Below are positions 56,626-64,000 of a DNA stretch of 64,000 bases, in pieces. The stretch is from Nesterenkonia cremea. Lineage in GTDB: Bacteria; Actinomycetota; Actinomycetes; Actinomycetales; Micrococcaceae. Both the position numbers and the translations under genes were made by a program. Positions within the stretch are counted from its first letter, which is position 1, and the number at the start of each line of letters is the position of its first letter. The notes beneath the pieces are model-generated. The model saw only the letters and a list, made by a program, of their open reading frames with translations, had not been told where the DNA came from and ran no database searches. The stretch spans positions 434,001 to 498,000 of the forward strand of contig NZ_BMIS01000001.1 of the NCBI RefSeq assembly GCF_014642675.1, given 5' to 3'.

Positions 56626-58626
56626 TCAGCTCCCAGCGCGGCCCGCCATGCGCCCGAAGTACCAGATCACGAATCCGCCCAAGAGGGTGGCTCCTGCAGC
56701 GATGGCCACGGTCAGGCCGACATTGCTGGAGGCACGCTCCCAGCCGGACATGGCCTCGGCGTCCTCCTCGGCCAGCTCGGACTGCTCGTCGCGCTCGGCG
56801 GGAGTGGAGTTCTCGGCCTCGTCATCCTCCAGCGGCTCGTTCGCCGGAGACTCGTCCTCGTCCTCCTCATCCTCTTCCTGCTGAGCGGCGTCCTGCTGGC
56901 CGCCCTCGAGGGGATCGTTGGGCTCCAGGCCCATATCGGTCATGCCGCCCTGGCCGGAGCCGAGGGCGTCCTCGCCGAGCTCATCCTCACCGGGCTCCAG
57001 GGACTCCGCCGGGACATCGCCCTCCAGACCGCCCTGTCCGGGACGCTCGTCCTCGAGGCTCTCACCTGCGGCGGGGTCCTGGGCGGCTGCATCCTCAGTG
57101 TCCGGGTCCTGGCCGGGCTCGAGGGCCTCTGGGTCCTCAGAGGCGTCCAGGTCAGAGGGTGCCTCGCCGGGCTCAGTGGGAGCGGAGTCCTCCTGCTCAG
57201 GGGTGTCCTGGGCAGCATCCTCCTCGTCCTCGTCATCCTCCTCGGGCACGGACGGGGTCTCCTCCTGGCCGGGAGCCTCATGCTCAGGCTGCTCCTGACC
57301 GGGGGTCTCCTGGACCGGATCCTGCTGACCCGGCTGCTCGGGCTGCTCGCCGGGCCCCTGCTCACCGGACTGGCCGTCCTCTGGGTACTCACCCTCGGGC
57401 AGGTCCTGCCCCGGGTCATGCTCGCCCGGCTGCTGGCCGGGGTACTCCTCGTCAGGCAGCTCCTGGTCATCATCGCCGGGGTAGCCGCCGTCCTGGTCAC
57501 CCGGGTGCTGGTCATCCTGACCGTCGTCCTCGGGGAAGTCGTCCTCCTGGCCGCCCTGGCCCGGGTGCTCGCCGTCCTCATGCGGGGGCTCACCCTGGCC
57601 GGGGCCCTCGTCCTCCGAGCCCTCGTCGTCACTCTCGTCGTCGTCCTCAGGCTCCGGGACGGTGAAGTCACCGTAGTCGAAGGGCATCGAGGAGCTCGTC
57701 ACGGCCACGCTGTAGTCGCCGGGCTCCAGGCCGAAGTGCTCGACGAAGTCCACGGAGAGCTTGCCGTTCTCGACGAAGAAGGTGTCGCCGTAAGGCGTGC
57801 CGTCGGGACCGATGATGCTCACACTGTACGGTGTGCCGTCCTCCGCCTCATCCACGGAGAAGCCGGTGTGGTCCTCGGTGAAGTCGACCTGGCCCGAACC
57901 GGTGCCCAGGTCGGCCCAGTTCTCGCGGTCCTCAGCGAAGAGGTCGCCCATATTGCTGTAGAAGAACGCCCAGTCCTCATCGTCGAAGTAGTCGAAGGAC
58001 TCCGGCAGCTCGCTCCAGAGGCTCTCCTCCTCGTCGGAGTCCTCGTCCTGGTCCTCTTCCTCGTCCTCCTCGGGACGCTCCTCCTCCTGCTCAGGAGCCT
58101 CGTCCTCGGGAGCGCCCTCCTCGGGTGCATCGTCCTCAGGCTGCTCCTCCTGCTCGGGGGAGTCCTCGACATCGCCCTCATCCTCGGGGTGGCCGGGCTC
58201 CTCCTGCTCAGGCTGGTCCTGCTCGGGAGCGTCGTCCTCAGGAGCCTCATCCTCAGGGGCTTCGTCCTCGGGAGCACCGTCTTCCGGCGACTCGTCCTCG
58301 GGCTGCTGCTCTTCCTCCGGAGCTTCCTCAGCGTCCTCGCCCTGGGCACCCTCCTCCGGGGCCTCTTCGCCCTCGGAGTCCTCGGGAGCCTCATCTTCGG
58401 GGGCGCCCTCCTCAGGAGCCTCGTCTGCGGGAGCGTCCTGCTCGGCGTCGTCGGCCTGGTCGTCATCGGACTGGGCGGGCTGCTCCTCGTCGCGGGGCTC
58501 GAGCTCGGCCTGCTCGATCTCCTCGGCCTCTTCGGGATTGCCCACGGCCGCGGACATCGACAGCGGGAAGGTCATCCCTGCGACTACGGCTGCGGCAAGG
58601 GCGCGGCGGCGATGAGTCTCATTCAT
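56626..58626 (-). CDS. highly acidic repeat-rich exported membrane-anchored protein
   Basis: A 666 aa protein unlike any family I know by name. A Sec signal (RRRALAAAVVAGMTFPLSMSAAVG) is followed by ~180 residues of Asp/Glu/Pro/Ala repeats built on EDEAPEDEAPEDDAPEQ. A compact domain follows near residues 205-315 (LPESFDYFDDEDWAFFYSNM, PYSVSIIGPDGTPYGDTFFV, LEPGDYSVAVTSSSMPFDYG), Ig-like in appearance. About 290 more residues of Gly/Gln/Pro/Glu repeats and one C-terminal membrane helix (LTVAIAAGATLLGGFVIWYF) complete it. It probably stands on the cell surface as a long negatively charged stalk. It is within the type VII operon; whether it joins the machine is unknown. Confidence 0.8.
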   Translation of the reverse strand: MNETHRRRALAAAVVAGMTFPLSMSAAVGNPEEAEEIEQAELEPRDEEQPAQSDDDQADDAEQDAPADEAPEEGAPEDEAPEDSEGEEAPEEGAQGEDAEEAPEEEQQPEDESPEDGAPEDEAPEDEAPEDDAPEQDQPEQEEPGHPEDEGDVEDSPEQEEQPEDDAPEEGAPEDEAPEQEEERPEEDEEEDQDEDSDEEESLWSELPESFDYFDDEDWAFFYSNMGDLFAEDRENWADLGTGSGQVDFTEDHTGFSVDEAEDGTPYSVSIIGPDGTPYGDTFFVENGKLSVDFVEHFGLEPGDYSVAVTSSSMPFDYGDFTVPEPEDDDESDDEGSEDEGPGQGEPPHEDGEHPGQGGQEDDFPEDDGQDDQHPGDQDGGYPGDDDQELPDEEYPGQQPGEHDPGQDLPEGEYPEDGQSGEQGPGEQPEQPGQQDPVQETPGQEQPEHEAPGQEETPSVPEEDDEDEEDAAQDTPEQEDSAPTEPGEAPSDLDASEDPEALEPGQDPDTEDAAAQDPAAGESLEDERPGQGGLEGDVPAESLEPGEDELGEDALGSGQGGMTDMGLEPNDPLEGGQQDAAQQEEDEEDEDESPANEPLEDDEAENSTPAERDEQSELAEEDAEAMSGWERASSNVGLTVAIAAGATLLGGFVIWYFGRMAGRAGS

Positions 58627-58703
58627 CCTGGTCTGTTCCTTCGTGGTCGTGGGTACGGATGTGGTCTGTCGGTGTCTGTTGTGTGCTGGGCAGCTGCTGC
58701 GGC

Positions 58704-60383
58704 TCAGTCGCCGCTCAGCGCTGCCAAGGTCCCATCGGGACGGCGGATCAGGGCGATCCTGTCCTCCGAGTAGCCGGTGACCCGGTCCGACTCGTAGTGC
58801 TGCGTGCCGTCCACGACAAAGCTGCGGCTGCCCTCGGACTCGGCCAGAGCGGCAGGGCCCAGCGCACCGGTGAAGGTGGCGTCCGGGTGCCGGGCGGTCA
58901 GCTCGCCGGTCTCCAGGCTGAAGGCGTAGGGGCCGGTCACGGCCAGCTGCATGCCGCGGCCCACCTGCCAGGCCTCAGGCTCATCCGGGGCGGCCACAGC
59001 GGAGGTCACCGTGCCCGGCTCCTCCTCCAGGCTGTGGACCACCAGGTACTCTCCGCCGTCCACCTCCCAGAGGCTGAGTGAATGGCCGGTGCCCACGCTG
59101 AGGTGGCGCAGGAAGGAGGCGCCGTCGGTGGGTGCCTGCAGCAGCTCCTCGGAGGCCGGCGGGGAGTCCTCATCGGCGGTCACCGGCAGCAGGGCCACCC
59201 GGGGTTCGCCCGGGATGACCTGGATGAGGCTGTCGTCGATGGCGCCGGAGATATAGGAGGGGTTGCCCTCGGTCTCCACGGGGTCCTCCTCTCCGATGAT
59301 CAGGGCGGAGGTGTCACCGTCCTCGGTGGTGAGCATGGGGGTGGTGCCCGGCGCGCGGACCACCTCGCCCTCCTCCAGATCCCAGCTCTGGTCATCACCC
59401 TCGGCGGTGACGGCCACGAACTGGTCCTGGGTGAAGACCCCCGCTGCGGGGGTGTCCTCGTGGAGGAACTCCACCACGTGCTGGACCTCGCCCTCCACCG
59501 GGATGCGGACGATCTCGTCCCCGGTCTCGGTGTCCAGCAGGACGACCTCGCCCTCCTCACCGTCGATGACGACGGTGCCTGCCGCGAACCAGTAGGCGGG
59601 ATCTTCGGTGCTGAGCCTGTGGGTCCACAGCTCCTCAGTGTGAGCATCGGTCAGGGAGGTCTCAGCGGGGTTCAGCGCCGGGGCCGAGGCGATCCAGTTC
59701 TCCTGCTCGGAGGCAGGCTCGCTGGCCTCATCCCCGCCGAAGGGCCAGGCCCACAGCCCGGCGCCCAGCGCGATGGCCAGCACCGTTGCGGCGGCCACCG
59801 CTCCGGCCACAGGGAACTTCCGGCGCCCGGTGGAGCGCTCCGCGCGGGAGGAACGACGCCGGCCGCGCACCGCAGTGTCAGCCAGGGAGGGTGCCGCATG
59901 GTCCCGCGGCGGGCCGGGCTGCTGGTGCGGAGGCTGGTGTGGTGCCTGCTGGGGCTGGTGCGGGCCCGGCTGCGGATGATGCGGGGCAGGTTGGGCCTGT
60001 GGCGGGTACGGCTGTCCCTGGTGAGGGGGCTGAGTCTGCGGAGCCGGCTGGCCCGGCTGTTGCGGGGGCGTCTGAGGGCCGGGCTGAGCGGTCAGCGGCG
60101 TGGACTCGGCGCGACGTGCGCGGCGGCGCTGCTGATGTTCCGGGGAGAGGCCGGCGTCGGCGTCGGGCTGCGGGGCCTGCTGAGGCGGGAGGAACCCCGG
60201 GGGCTGAGGTGTGAAGTCCTGCCCTGCGGGGTTCTGCGGTGCCGGCTGCTGTGGTGCTGGCGTCTGCTCCGGCGGGATCGGGGCAGGGGAGGTGGAGGAG
60301 GTCTCCTGGGGGCGGATCACCGCGTCGTTGAAGCTGGCAGAAGCGTCACGACGTCGGCGACGCTGCGAGTGTTCAGACGTCAT
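58704..60383 (-). CDS. membrane protein with Pro/Gln-rich N-terminus and beta-propeller-like exterior domain
   Basis: A 559 aa protein and first gene of the type VII minus-strand operon. Residues 1-195 are cytoplasmic and low in complexity (RRRRRDASASFND, then PQPGPHQPQQAPHQPPHQQP) with Arg-rich patches. One membrane helix (VAGAVAAATVLAIALGAGLW) follows. The ~345-residue exterior part has repeated strand motifs such as AGTVVIDGEEGEVVLLDTET, FVAVTAEGDDQSWDLEEGEV and LSLWEVDGGEYLVV, suggesting a PQQ/WD-type propeller of about six blades. It could be a receptor or the exterior part of the secretion complex, where EccB would normally sit (inference). Confidence 0.72.
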   Translation of the reverse strand: MTSEHSQRRRRRDASASFNDAVIRPQETSSTSPAPIPPEQTPAPQQPAPQNPAGQDFTPQPPGFLPPQQAPQPDADAGLSPEHQQRRRARRAESTPLTAQPGPQTPPQQPGQPAPQTQPPHQGQPYPPQAQPAPHHPQPGPHQPQQAPHQPPHQQPGPPRDHAAPSLADTAVRGRRRSSRAERSTGRRKFPVAGAVAAATVLAIALGAGLWAWPFGGDEASEPASEQENWIASAPALNPAETSLTDAHTEELWTHRLSTEDPAYWFAAGTVVIDGEEGEVVLLDTETGDEIVRIPVEGEVQHVVEFLHEDTPAAGVFTQDQFVAVTAEGDDQSWDLEEGEVVRAPGTTPMLTTEDGDTSALIIGEEDPVETEGNPSYISGAIDDSLIQVIPGEPRVALLPVTADEDSPPASEELLQAPTDGASFLRHLSVGTGHSLSLWEVDGGEYLVVHSLEEEPGTVTSAVAAPDEPEAWQVGRGMQLAVTGPYAFSLETGELTARHPDATFTGALGPAALAESEGSRSFVVDGTQHYESDRVTGYSEDRIALIRRPDGTLAALSGD

Positions 60384-60704
60384 CCGTTGCTGTTCCCTGC
60401 ATGCTCAGTAAAGCCGTTCGCCGGATCAGGGTAGCCATAAGGGCGGCATGAGTGCGAACTGAGCGTGATCGGATGAACTTATTGTGTTGCGGAGATGAAT
60501 GTCGCGTTGCAGACACCCGGTGAACCTGAACATGAGCTGGTATTGAGGTGGAAATTCGCCCAGGATGCTGTTCTCGGCTTGACTTGACTGCTGCAAAGTC
60601 TGGGAGGGTGGTGCACGCGATGCTGGTCAGGTGTCTGTCTCTGAGTCGACCTGATGGGTGTTGCCAGCAGGCGAGCAGTCGATATCCGAAGGGAGCGTGC
60701 CGCT
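60384..60704. promoter_or_regulatory. bidirectional promoter region of the type VII island
   Basis: A 321-bp gap between the divergent machinery operon (minus, from 60383) and the substrate operon (plus, from 60705). It is clearly more AT-rich than the genes. A TTGACTTGACT string near 60576-60586 could give a -35 box for the plus strand, but I see no convincing -10. The plus-strand ribosome site is AAGGGAG at 60689-60695. No long open frame or RNA gene was found. Confidence 0.5.
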
Positions 60705-61049
60705 ATGGGCGGAGTGTTTGATATGGGGGCTGAGACCCTCTCAAGTCTGACTAAGCAGACCTCGCATGAGCAGCAGGATCTGGGTCAGCTGGTCCGGGAG
60801 TTCGTGTCTGCGGTGGAGCCGCTGGAGGGTGTCTTCCAGGGTTCTGGTCGAGCCAAGTTCGATGAGTTCAAGCTGCGTGCCGATGAGGTCGCCAATGAGC
60901 TCAACCGTGGTCTGGGCCAGATTGTGGAGGGTCAGGGCGGTATGGACCTGGCGTTTCAGACTGGGGATCAGGAGTTGGCTGATAACTCCTCGGGTGCACA
61001 GTCGATGGCGCAGTTCGGTGCAGCCAACTTCGGTAAGGCAGTCGGCTGA
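60705..61049 (+). CDS. WXG100-like (ESAT-6 family) protein, first of pair
   Basis: A helical-hairpin substrate of the type VII machine, 114 aa from ATG 60705. The central turn, usually WxG, reads LEGVFQGSGRAKFDEF, so Trp is replaced by Phe. The two helices are about residues 10-45 (MGAETLSSLTKQTSHEQQDL) and 55-90. The C-terminal ~25 residues are flexible (DNSSGAQSMAQFGAANFGKA), with no obvious YxxxD/E export signal. It is 24 bp upstream of the second WXG-like gene; such pairs form heterodimers in other ESX systems. Confidence 0.85.
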   Translation: MGGVFDMGAETLSSLTKQTSHEQQDLGQLVREFVSAVEPLEGVFQGSGRAKFDEFKLRADEVANELNRGLGQIVEGQGGMDLAFQTGDQELADNSSGAQSMAQFGAANFGKAVG

Positions 61050-61073
61050 GCGCCGCTGGGGAAGGATTGACAG

Positions 61074-61382
61074 ATGCCTAATGTGAACCGTATTTCCTAT
61101 GACACCAACGTCTCCGCTGATGTTGAGGGCAACATCAACAAGATCGCCGGTCAGCTGCAGGCCCAGATCGGTGCCCGCCGCACTCAGGTGGAGCAGGCGA
61201 TGAGTGATTTCCAGGCAGATGGTGTGGACGAGGAGTACCGCACGATTGAGACTTCCTGGAACAGCGCCGCGGATGAGGTGGAGTCCATCATCCGCCTGGT
61301 GAAGGACACGTTGGAGAAGAATGACACCAGTGCTGAGACTGCTCGGTCGCAGGCGCTGAACGCGGTTTCGGGGATCCGCTGA
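61074..61382 (+). CDS. WXG100-like protein, second of pair
   Basis: Helical hairpin protein of 102 aa: RISYDTNVSADVEGNINKIA through QVEQAMSDFQADGVDEEYRT, then TIETSWNSAADEVESIIRLV. The strict WxG is missing, and the turn region is DFQADGVDEEY. It is a likely heterodimer partner of the preceding protein. The stop is followed by a GAGGCA hexamer repeat and then a strong hairpin, which could lower expression of the genes downstream. Confidence 0.78.
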   Translation: MPNVNRISYDTNVSADVEGNINKIAGQLQAQIGARRTQVEQAMSDFQADGVDEEYRTIETSWNSAADEVESIIRLVKDTLEKNDTSAETARSQALNAVSGIR

Positions 61383-61416
61383 GCAGAGGCAGAGGCAGAG
61401 GCAGAGGCAGCATCGG

Positions 61417-61455
61417 CAGGGGCGCGTCCGCGCTGTAGGTGAGGGCGCGCCCCTG
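61417..61455 (+). terminator. hairpin between the WXG pair and downstream effector genes
   Basis: CAGGGGCGCG (61417-61426) pairs with CGCGCCCCTG (61446-61455) around a 19-nt loop. It has no U-tract, so partial termination or RNA-end protection of the esx messages is likely. Just upstream (61384-61410) GAGGCA is repeated about four times in tandem. Confidence 0.65.
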
Positions 61456-61494
61456 CAATCTCTTCGAGGGCATACAGGAGTAAGAGGGAACGGT

Positions 61495-61848
61495 ATGAGC
61501 AGCTACGACATCGACGTCGACGGCATCCGTGGCGTGTTGGAGACGGTGCGGCCAGAGGTTGAGACGATGTCCGAGAAGGGCAGTAAGGCCACCTCCGATG
61601 GCAATTCCATCGAAGGGCAGTGTGGAACCGCCACGGATGTGGCAGGTGCCTTCTCGACGCTGTGGCAGACGCGGTCCGAGGTGGGGACCAAAGCGGCCAA
61701 CTATGCAGGGGCATGTGCGGATGCCGTGGGCATCGCATCTGTGCAGATCAGCAATGAGGACGACCTCATGGCTGAGAACGCCGGCAGTGCACTGGCGACG
61801 GCCTATGACGGTGGGATGGATACGACGCAGGAGGCGGTTGCGGCCTGA
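61495..61848 (+). CDS. small WXG-sized protein, likely effector partner
   Basis: 117 aa, not firmly recognised. It begins MSSYDIDVDGIRGVLETVRP and has a predicted helical hairpin with GAFSTLWQTRSEVGTKAANY at the second helix and a polar tail. The size and mostly helical make-up match small partner proteins placed before polymorphic type VII effectors in Actinobacteria (some are annotated DUF6507; I cannot confirm). It overlaps the effector start (ATGA type), so the two are translated together. Confidence 0.6.
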   Translation: MSSYDIDVDGIRGVLETVRPEVETMSEKGSKATSDGNSIEGQCGTATDVAGAFSTLWQTRSEVGTKAANYAGACADAVGIASVQISNEDDLMAENAGSALATAYDGGMDTTQEAVAA

Positions 61849-63788
61849 TGGAAGACTGGGGAACTCCGGATACTTCGAGCACTGACATCCTCTATCCGAC
61901 TGAGGTCGATGTTCCGTGGGAGGACCTCGATGACTCAGCCTCGGGCCTGAAGACGGCTTCTTCGGATGTGGAATCGTCGATGAACGACGTGCGCAGCACC
62001 TGGGGCGGATTGGAATCGGCGTATCAGCAGCCGGACACTCAGGAGACGGTGTGGTCGGCCATGAACAGTGTGCCGGATTCGGTGCAGGACTGGGCCGACA
62101 CCATGGATTCTGCTGGCTCTGCGTTGCAGGACTTCGTCACTGAGGGGCGTCCTCTGCAGACGACCTCGCAAGAGCTGATGACTCAGGCGACCATGCTTCA
62201 GGGGCGGCTCCTCCTTTCCCGTATCGATTTCCTCGGGATCATCAGTGAAGATGAGACCGATGAGGACTCCCAGCTGCGGCAGGACATTGCACAGCACAAC
62301 CAGGCTGTCTGGCAGTTCAACCAGGACTGGCGCAACCTGACGACCCGCATCACAGGGCGGCTGGAGTCACTCCACGGGTCTGCCGGAGTGGACGACGATA
62401 TTCCGGACGTGTCGACGGAGGGTTCAGGGACTCCGCCTTTCGTGCAGGCTTCTACCGGTTCTTCGTTCGACGGAGACCTCTTCACCTTCATGGCTAATCA
62501 GGGTGATGGCGACGGTTACGATCAAGACGCCGTCGACGAAGCGATGGACCTATACAACGAGACGCTCGATGAGGAGACTGGGGCAGCAGCCCAGGAGGCG
62601 TTTTACGATCATCTCGCTACAATGACCCCAGAAGAAATTGAGGAATTCGCGTCTGAAGGTATTCGCATCCACGTTGAATCACCACAGATGCCGCGCAGCC
62701 AGGAAGAACTTGATAACTGGCCAGACGGTGCTGATTGGTGGCACAACGCCCTCGATGAAGACCAGCAGGATGCGATGGTCGAGCATCTTCCGCTTCTGAC
62801 TGGAAACACGGAGGGTGTCCCTTACACCGAGAGGGATATCGCGAACACGGCCGCTCTCTCCTATTTGCTGACCTCTCACACCATGACTGATAAGCAAAAG
62901 GAAGCGTTGAGGGATATTCGGGATTCAAAACAAGGCGATGGTCGGATGCTTCTCTCGTTGAACACTTATGATAGTAGGCGATCAGAGGACAATCCTGATC
63001 CGCTTGCGGCAGTCTCGGTGGGAAATCCAGATGAGGCGGATACGACAAGTGTCAACGTGCCTGGTATGGACAGCGGAACGCATAACACGAATGCTGAAGT
63101 GGATCGCGCAGACGACATGCAGGGGGAGCTGGGAGATGACCATGCAGTAGTGTCTTGGCTGGGTTATGAAGCGCCTCAGTGGTCGGATGAGAGAATCGGC
63201 AAGGGGGATGTGCTGAGTGACCAACATGCTGATGTTGGAGGGTGGCACCTAGCGCACACTATCAATGGATTCAATAACACAGCAGAAGGGCAGGGGCGTG
63301 ACCCTGAGCTTCGAATAAATGCTCATTCATATGGAACTAACACGGCTGCGCACGCGTTGACACGCATCCCCGAGGGCAATGCTGTAGATAGCTTGACTAT
63401 GTTCGGGTCAGCGGGCATTCCTGAGGACGTTGCAGAAACTGCTGATGATCTGGAGGTCGCTCAGACGGCTGAAGGTAGGCCTGCCGTGTACGCGACAGAG
63501 GCGAGCCAGGACTGGTATGCACAGGGGGGTCGTCTTTGGGGAACTGGCCGGAATGACCCAACGAAGGAAGATTTCGGGGCCTATGTCTTTTCTTCAGACG
63601 GTGAAGGCAATGTTATGGGTTACCCAACTACTGGTCATGAGCAGACTTTGAATGGCTCAGGCGAGTTCGGCTACTTGGATGAGGATTCTCAGTCCTTCAA
63701 CTCGATTTTGAGGATCTCTCAAGGTGAAGCTGATACTATTGATTTTTCGTATGAATATAGCCCAGATGGGCCGAATTGGCCGTGGTGA
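61848..63788 (+). CDS. type VII effector candidate with alpha/beta-hydrolase (DUF1023-like) domain
   Basis: A 646 aa protein. Residues 1-190 are helical and WXG/LXG-like (VPWEDLDDSASGLKTASSDV, STWGGLESAYQQPDT), the probable export module. Residues 195-400 are an acidic middle. The C-terminal 230 residues form an alpha/beta hydrolase: VNVPGMDSGTHNTNAEVDRA, VVSWLGYEAPQW, the nucleophile Ser494 in INAHSYGTNTAAHAL, and a late GHEQTL...GYLDEDSQSFNSI where the catalytic His may lie, as in DUF1023 enzymes. By eye the GC content falls sharply after about 62600, suggesting an acquired toxin end. It is followed by an overlapping lipoprotein gene. Esterase or phospholipase activity is inferred. Confidence 0.8.
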   Translation: MEDWGTPDTSSTDILYPTEVDVPWEDLDDSASGLKTASSDVESSMNDVRSTWGGLESAYQQPDTQETVWSAMNSVPDSVQDWADTMDSAGSALQDFVTEGRPLQTTSQELMTQATMLQGRLLLSRIDFLGIISEDETDEDSQLRQDIAQHNQAVWQFNQDWRNLTTRITGRLESLHGSAGVDDDIPDVSTEGSGTPPFVQASTGSSFDGDLFTFMANQGDGDGYDQDAVDEAMDLYNETLDEETGAAAQEAFYDHLATMTPEEIEEFASEGIRIHVESPQMPRSQEELDNWPDGADWWHNALDEDQQDAMVEHLPLLTGNTEGVPYTERDIANTAALSYLLTSHTMTDKQKEALRDIRDSKQGDGRMLLSLNTYDSRRSEDNPDPLAAVSVGNPDEADTTSVNVPGMDSGTHNTNAEVDRADDMQGELGDDHAVVSWLGYEAPQWSDERIGKGDVLSDQHADVGGWHLAHTINGFNNTAEGQGRDPELRINAHSYGTNTAAHALTRIPEGNAVDSLTMFGSAGIPEDVAETADDLEVAQTAEGRPAVYATEASQDWYAQGGRLWGTGRNDPTKEDFGAYVFSSDGEGNVMGYPTTGHEQTLNGSGEFGYLDEDSQSFNSILRISQGEADTIDFSYEYSPDGPNWPW

Positions 63789-64000
63789 GTGATTTGTCAA
63801 TGAAGCAAAGCTGGATGGCTTGCCTGATCATTTTGTCGGTTGCCTCCATATCTGGTTGCAGTGACGAGATGCCCGAGGCTGAACAGGAGGGTTCGATGGC
63901 CTACCACGGTGACGTAGAGGGTCAGGAACTAATAGCGGATGAAGGCTACACCCAGCAGGAGCAGCTGCGTGAAGTTGAGATCGTTCTTAGTGCAATGCAA
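63785..64000 (+). CDS. lipoprotein, candidate immunity protein (3' truncated by window edge)
   Basis: The frame is open to the end of the window. GTG 63785 overlaps the effector stop (GTGA); ATG 63800 is an alternative. The N-terminus MKQSWMACLIILSVASISGC is a lipoprotein signal with lipobox ISGC, then an acidic mature part (SDEMPEAEQEG). Its base composition is low in GC, like the end of the effector gene. In Staphylococcus the type VII lipase TslA is neutralised by a lipoprotein partner, so immunity is a reasonable guess. The rest of the protein is not visible. Confidence 0.65.
   Translation, partial: MSDLSMKQSWMACLIILSVASISGCSDEMPEAEQEGSMAYHGDVEGQELIADEGYTQQEQLREVEIVLSAMQ

Noticed and set aside
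56416..58773. A 785-codon Leu/Val-rich frame that looks like a giant membrane protein
   Set aside because: It is the antisense of the Asp/Glu/Pro repeat protein: GAG and GAC codons read backwards give Leu and Val. The minus strand has a signal peptide, a ribosome site and operon spacing.
61383..61410. Short tandem GAGGCA repeats considered as a CRISPR-like array
   Set aside because: The unit is six bases without spacers, so it is a simple tandem repeat.

Overview
The window is high-GC DNA from an actinobacterium. DUF3151, EccC/EccD, WXG100 proteins, a remnant of an F420 gamma-glutamyl ligase, SAM riboswitches of the actinobacterial type and many very acidic secreted proteins point to Micrococcales. 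A Micrococcaceae member such as Nesterenkonia is my best guess, not proven. No rRNA, tRNA or CRISPR array was seen.

Layout. 1-5.7 kb: end of a sensor kinase and its NarL-type regulator, DUF3151, a secreted lipase, thymidine kinase, purA. 5.8-7.04 kb: a decayed SipW signal-peptidase locus carrying several stops. 7.07-14.5 kb (minus): a SAM-riboswitch operon with a sulfonate-type ABC transporter, acetyl-CoA synthetase, O-acetylhomoserine sulfhydrylase, a CoA-binding protein and flavin reductase. 14.6-19.2 kb (plus): a beta-glucoside PTS operon with promoter, antiterminator target and terminator, followed by an antiterminator gene broken by one stop codon. 19.3-25.3 kb: a second SAM-riboswitch operon (metN-metI-metQ-metQ, an acyl-CoA-dehydrogenase-like monooxygenase, a flavin monooxygenase). 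25.4-32.2 kb: a GntR regulator facing an ABC transporter/HAD phosphatase/phosphodiesterase operon through two identical palindromic operators. 33-34.5 kb (minus): a third SAM riboswitch driving another flavin monooxygenase. 34.5-40.5 kb: a tandem ATP-grasp-like pair in which the first copy lacks the ATP-grasp core, then panD, a PucR regulator divergent from an SDR and a class III aminotransferase. 40.5-43.6 kb: gene remnants (cofE, PucR, nucleoside hydrolase) and an ISL3-type insertion sequence. 43.6-47.4 kb: a P-type ATPase and a membrane protein.

47.7-64 kb is a type VII (ESX-like) secretion island. A minus-strand operon encodes a beta-propeller-like membrane protein, a highly acidic surface protein, an EspI-like MinD ATPase, a small membrane protein, EccD, a MinD-like protein lacking both P-loop lysines, and EccC. 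Divergently there are two WXG100-like proteins, a small partner, an alpha/beta-hydrolase effector candidate and, overlapping it, a lipoprotein that could be its immunity protein. EccB, EccE and mycosin are not seen in the window.

The three SAM-controlled units form a methionine/sulfur regulon: uptake of sulfonates and methionine, flavin monooxygenases that could release sulfur, a flavin reductase to feed them, and MetY to fix sulfide. Six large hairpins lie at gene ends; two are diverged copies of the same 80-bp nested palindrome with compensatory stem changes. Several genes are disrupted by a single stop or frameshift, so either this strain is decaying here or the assembly has errors.
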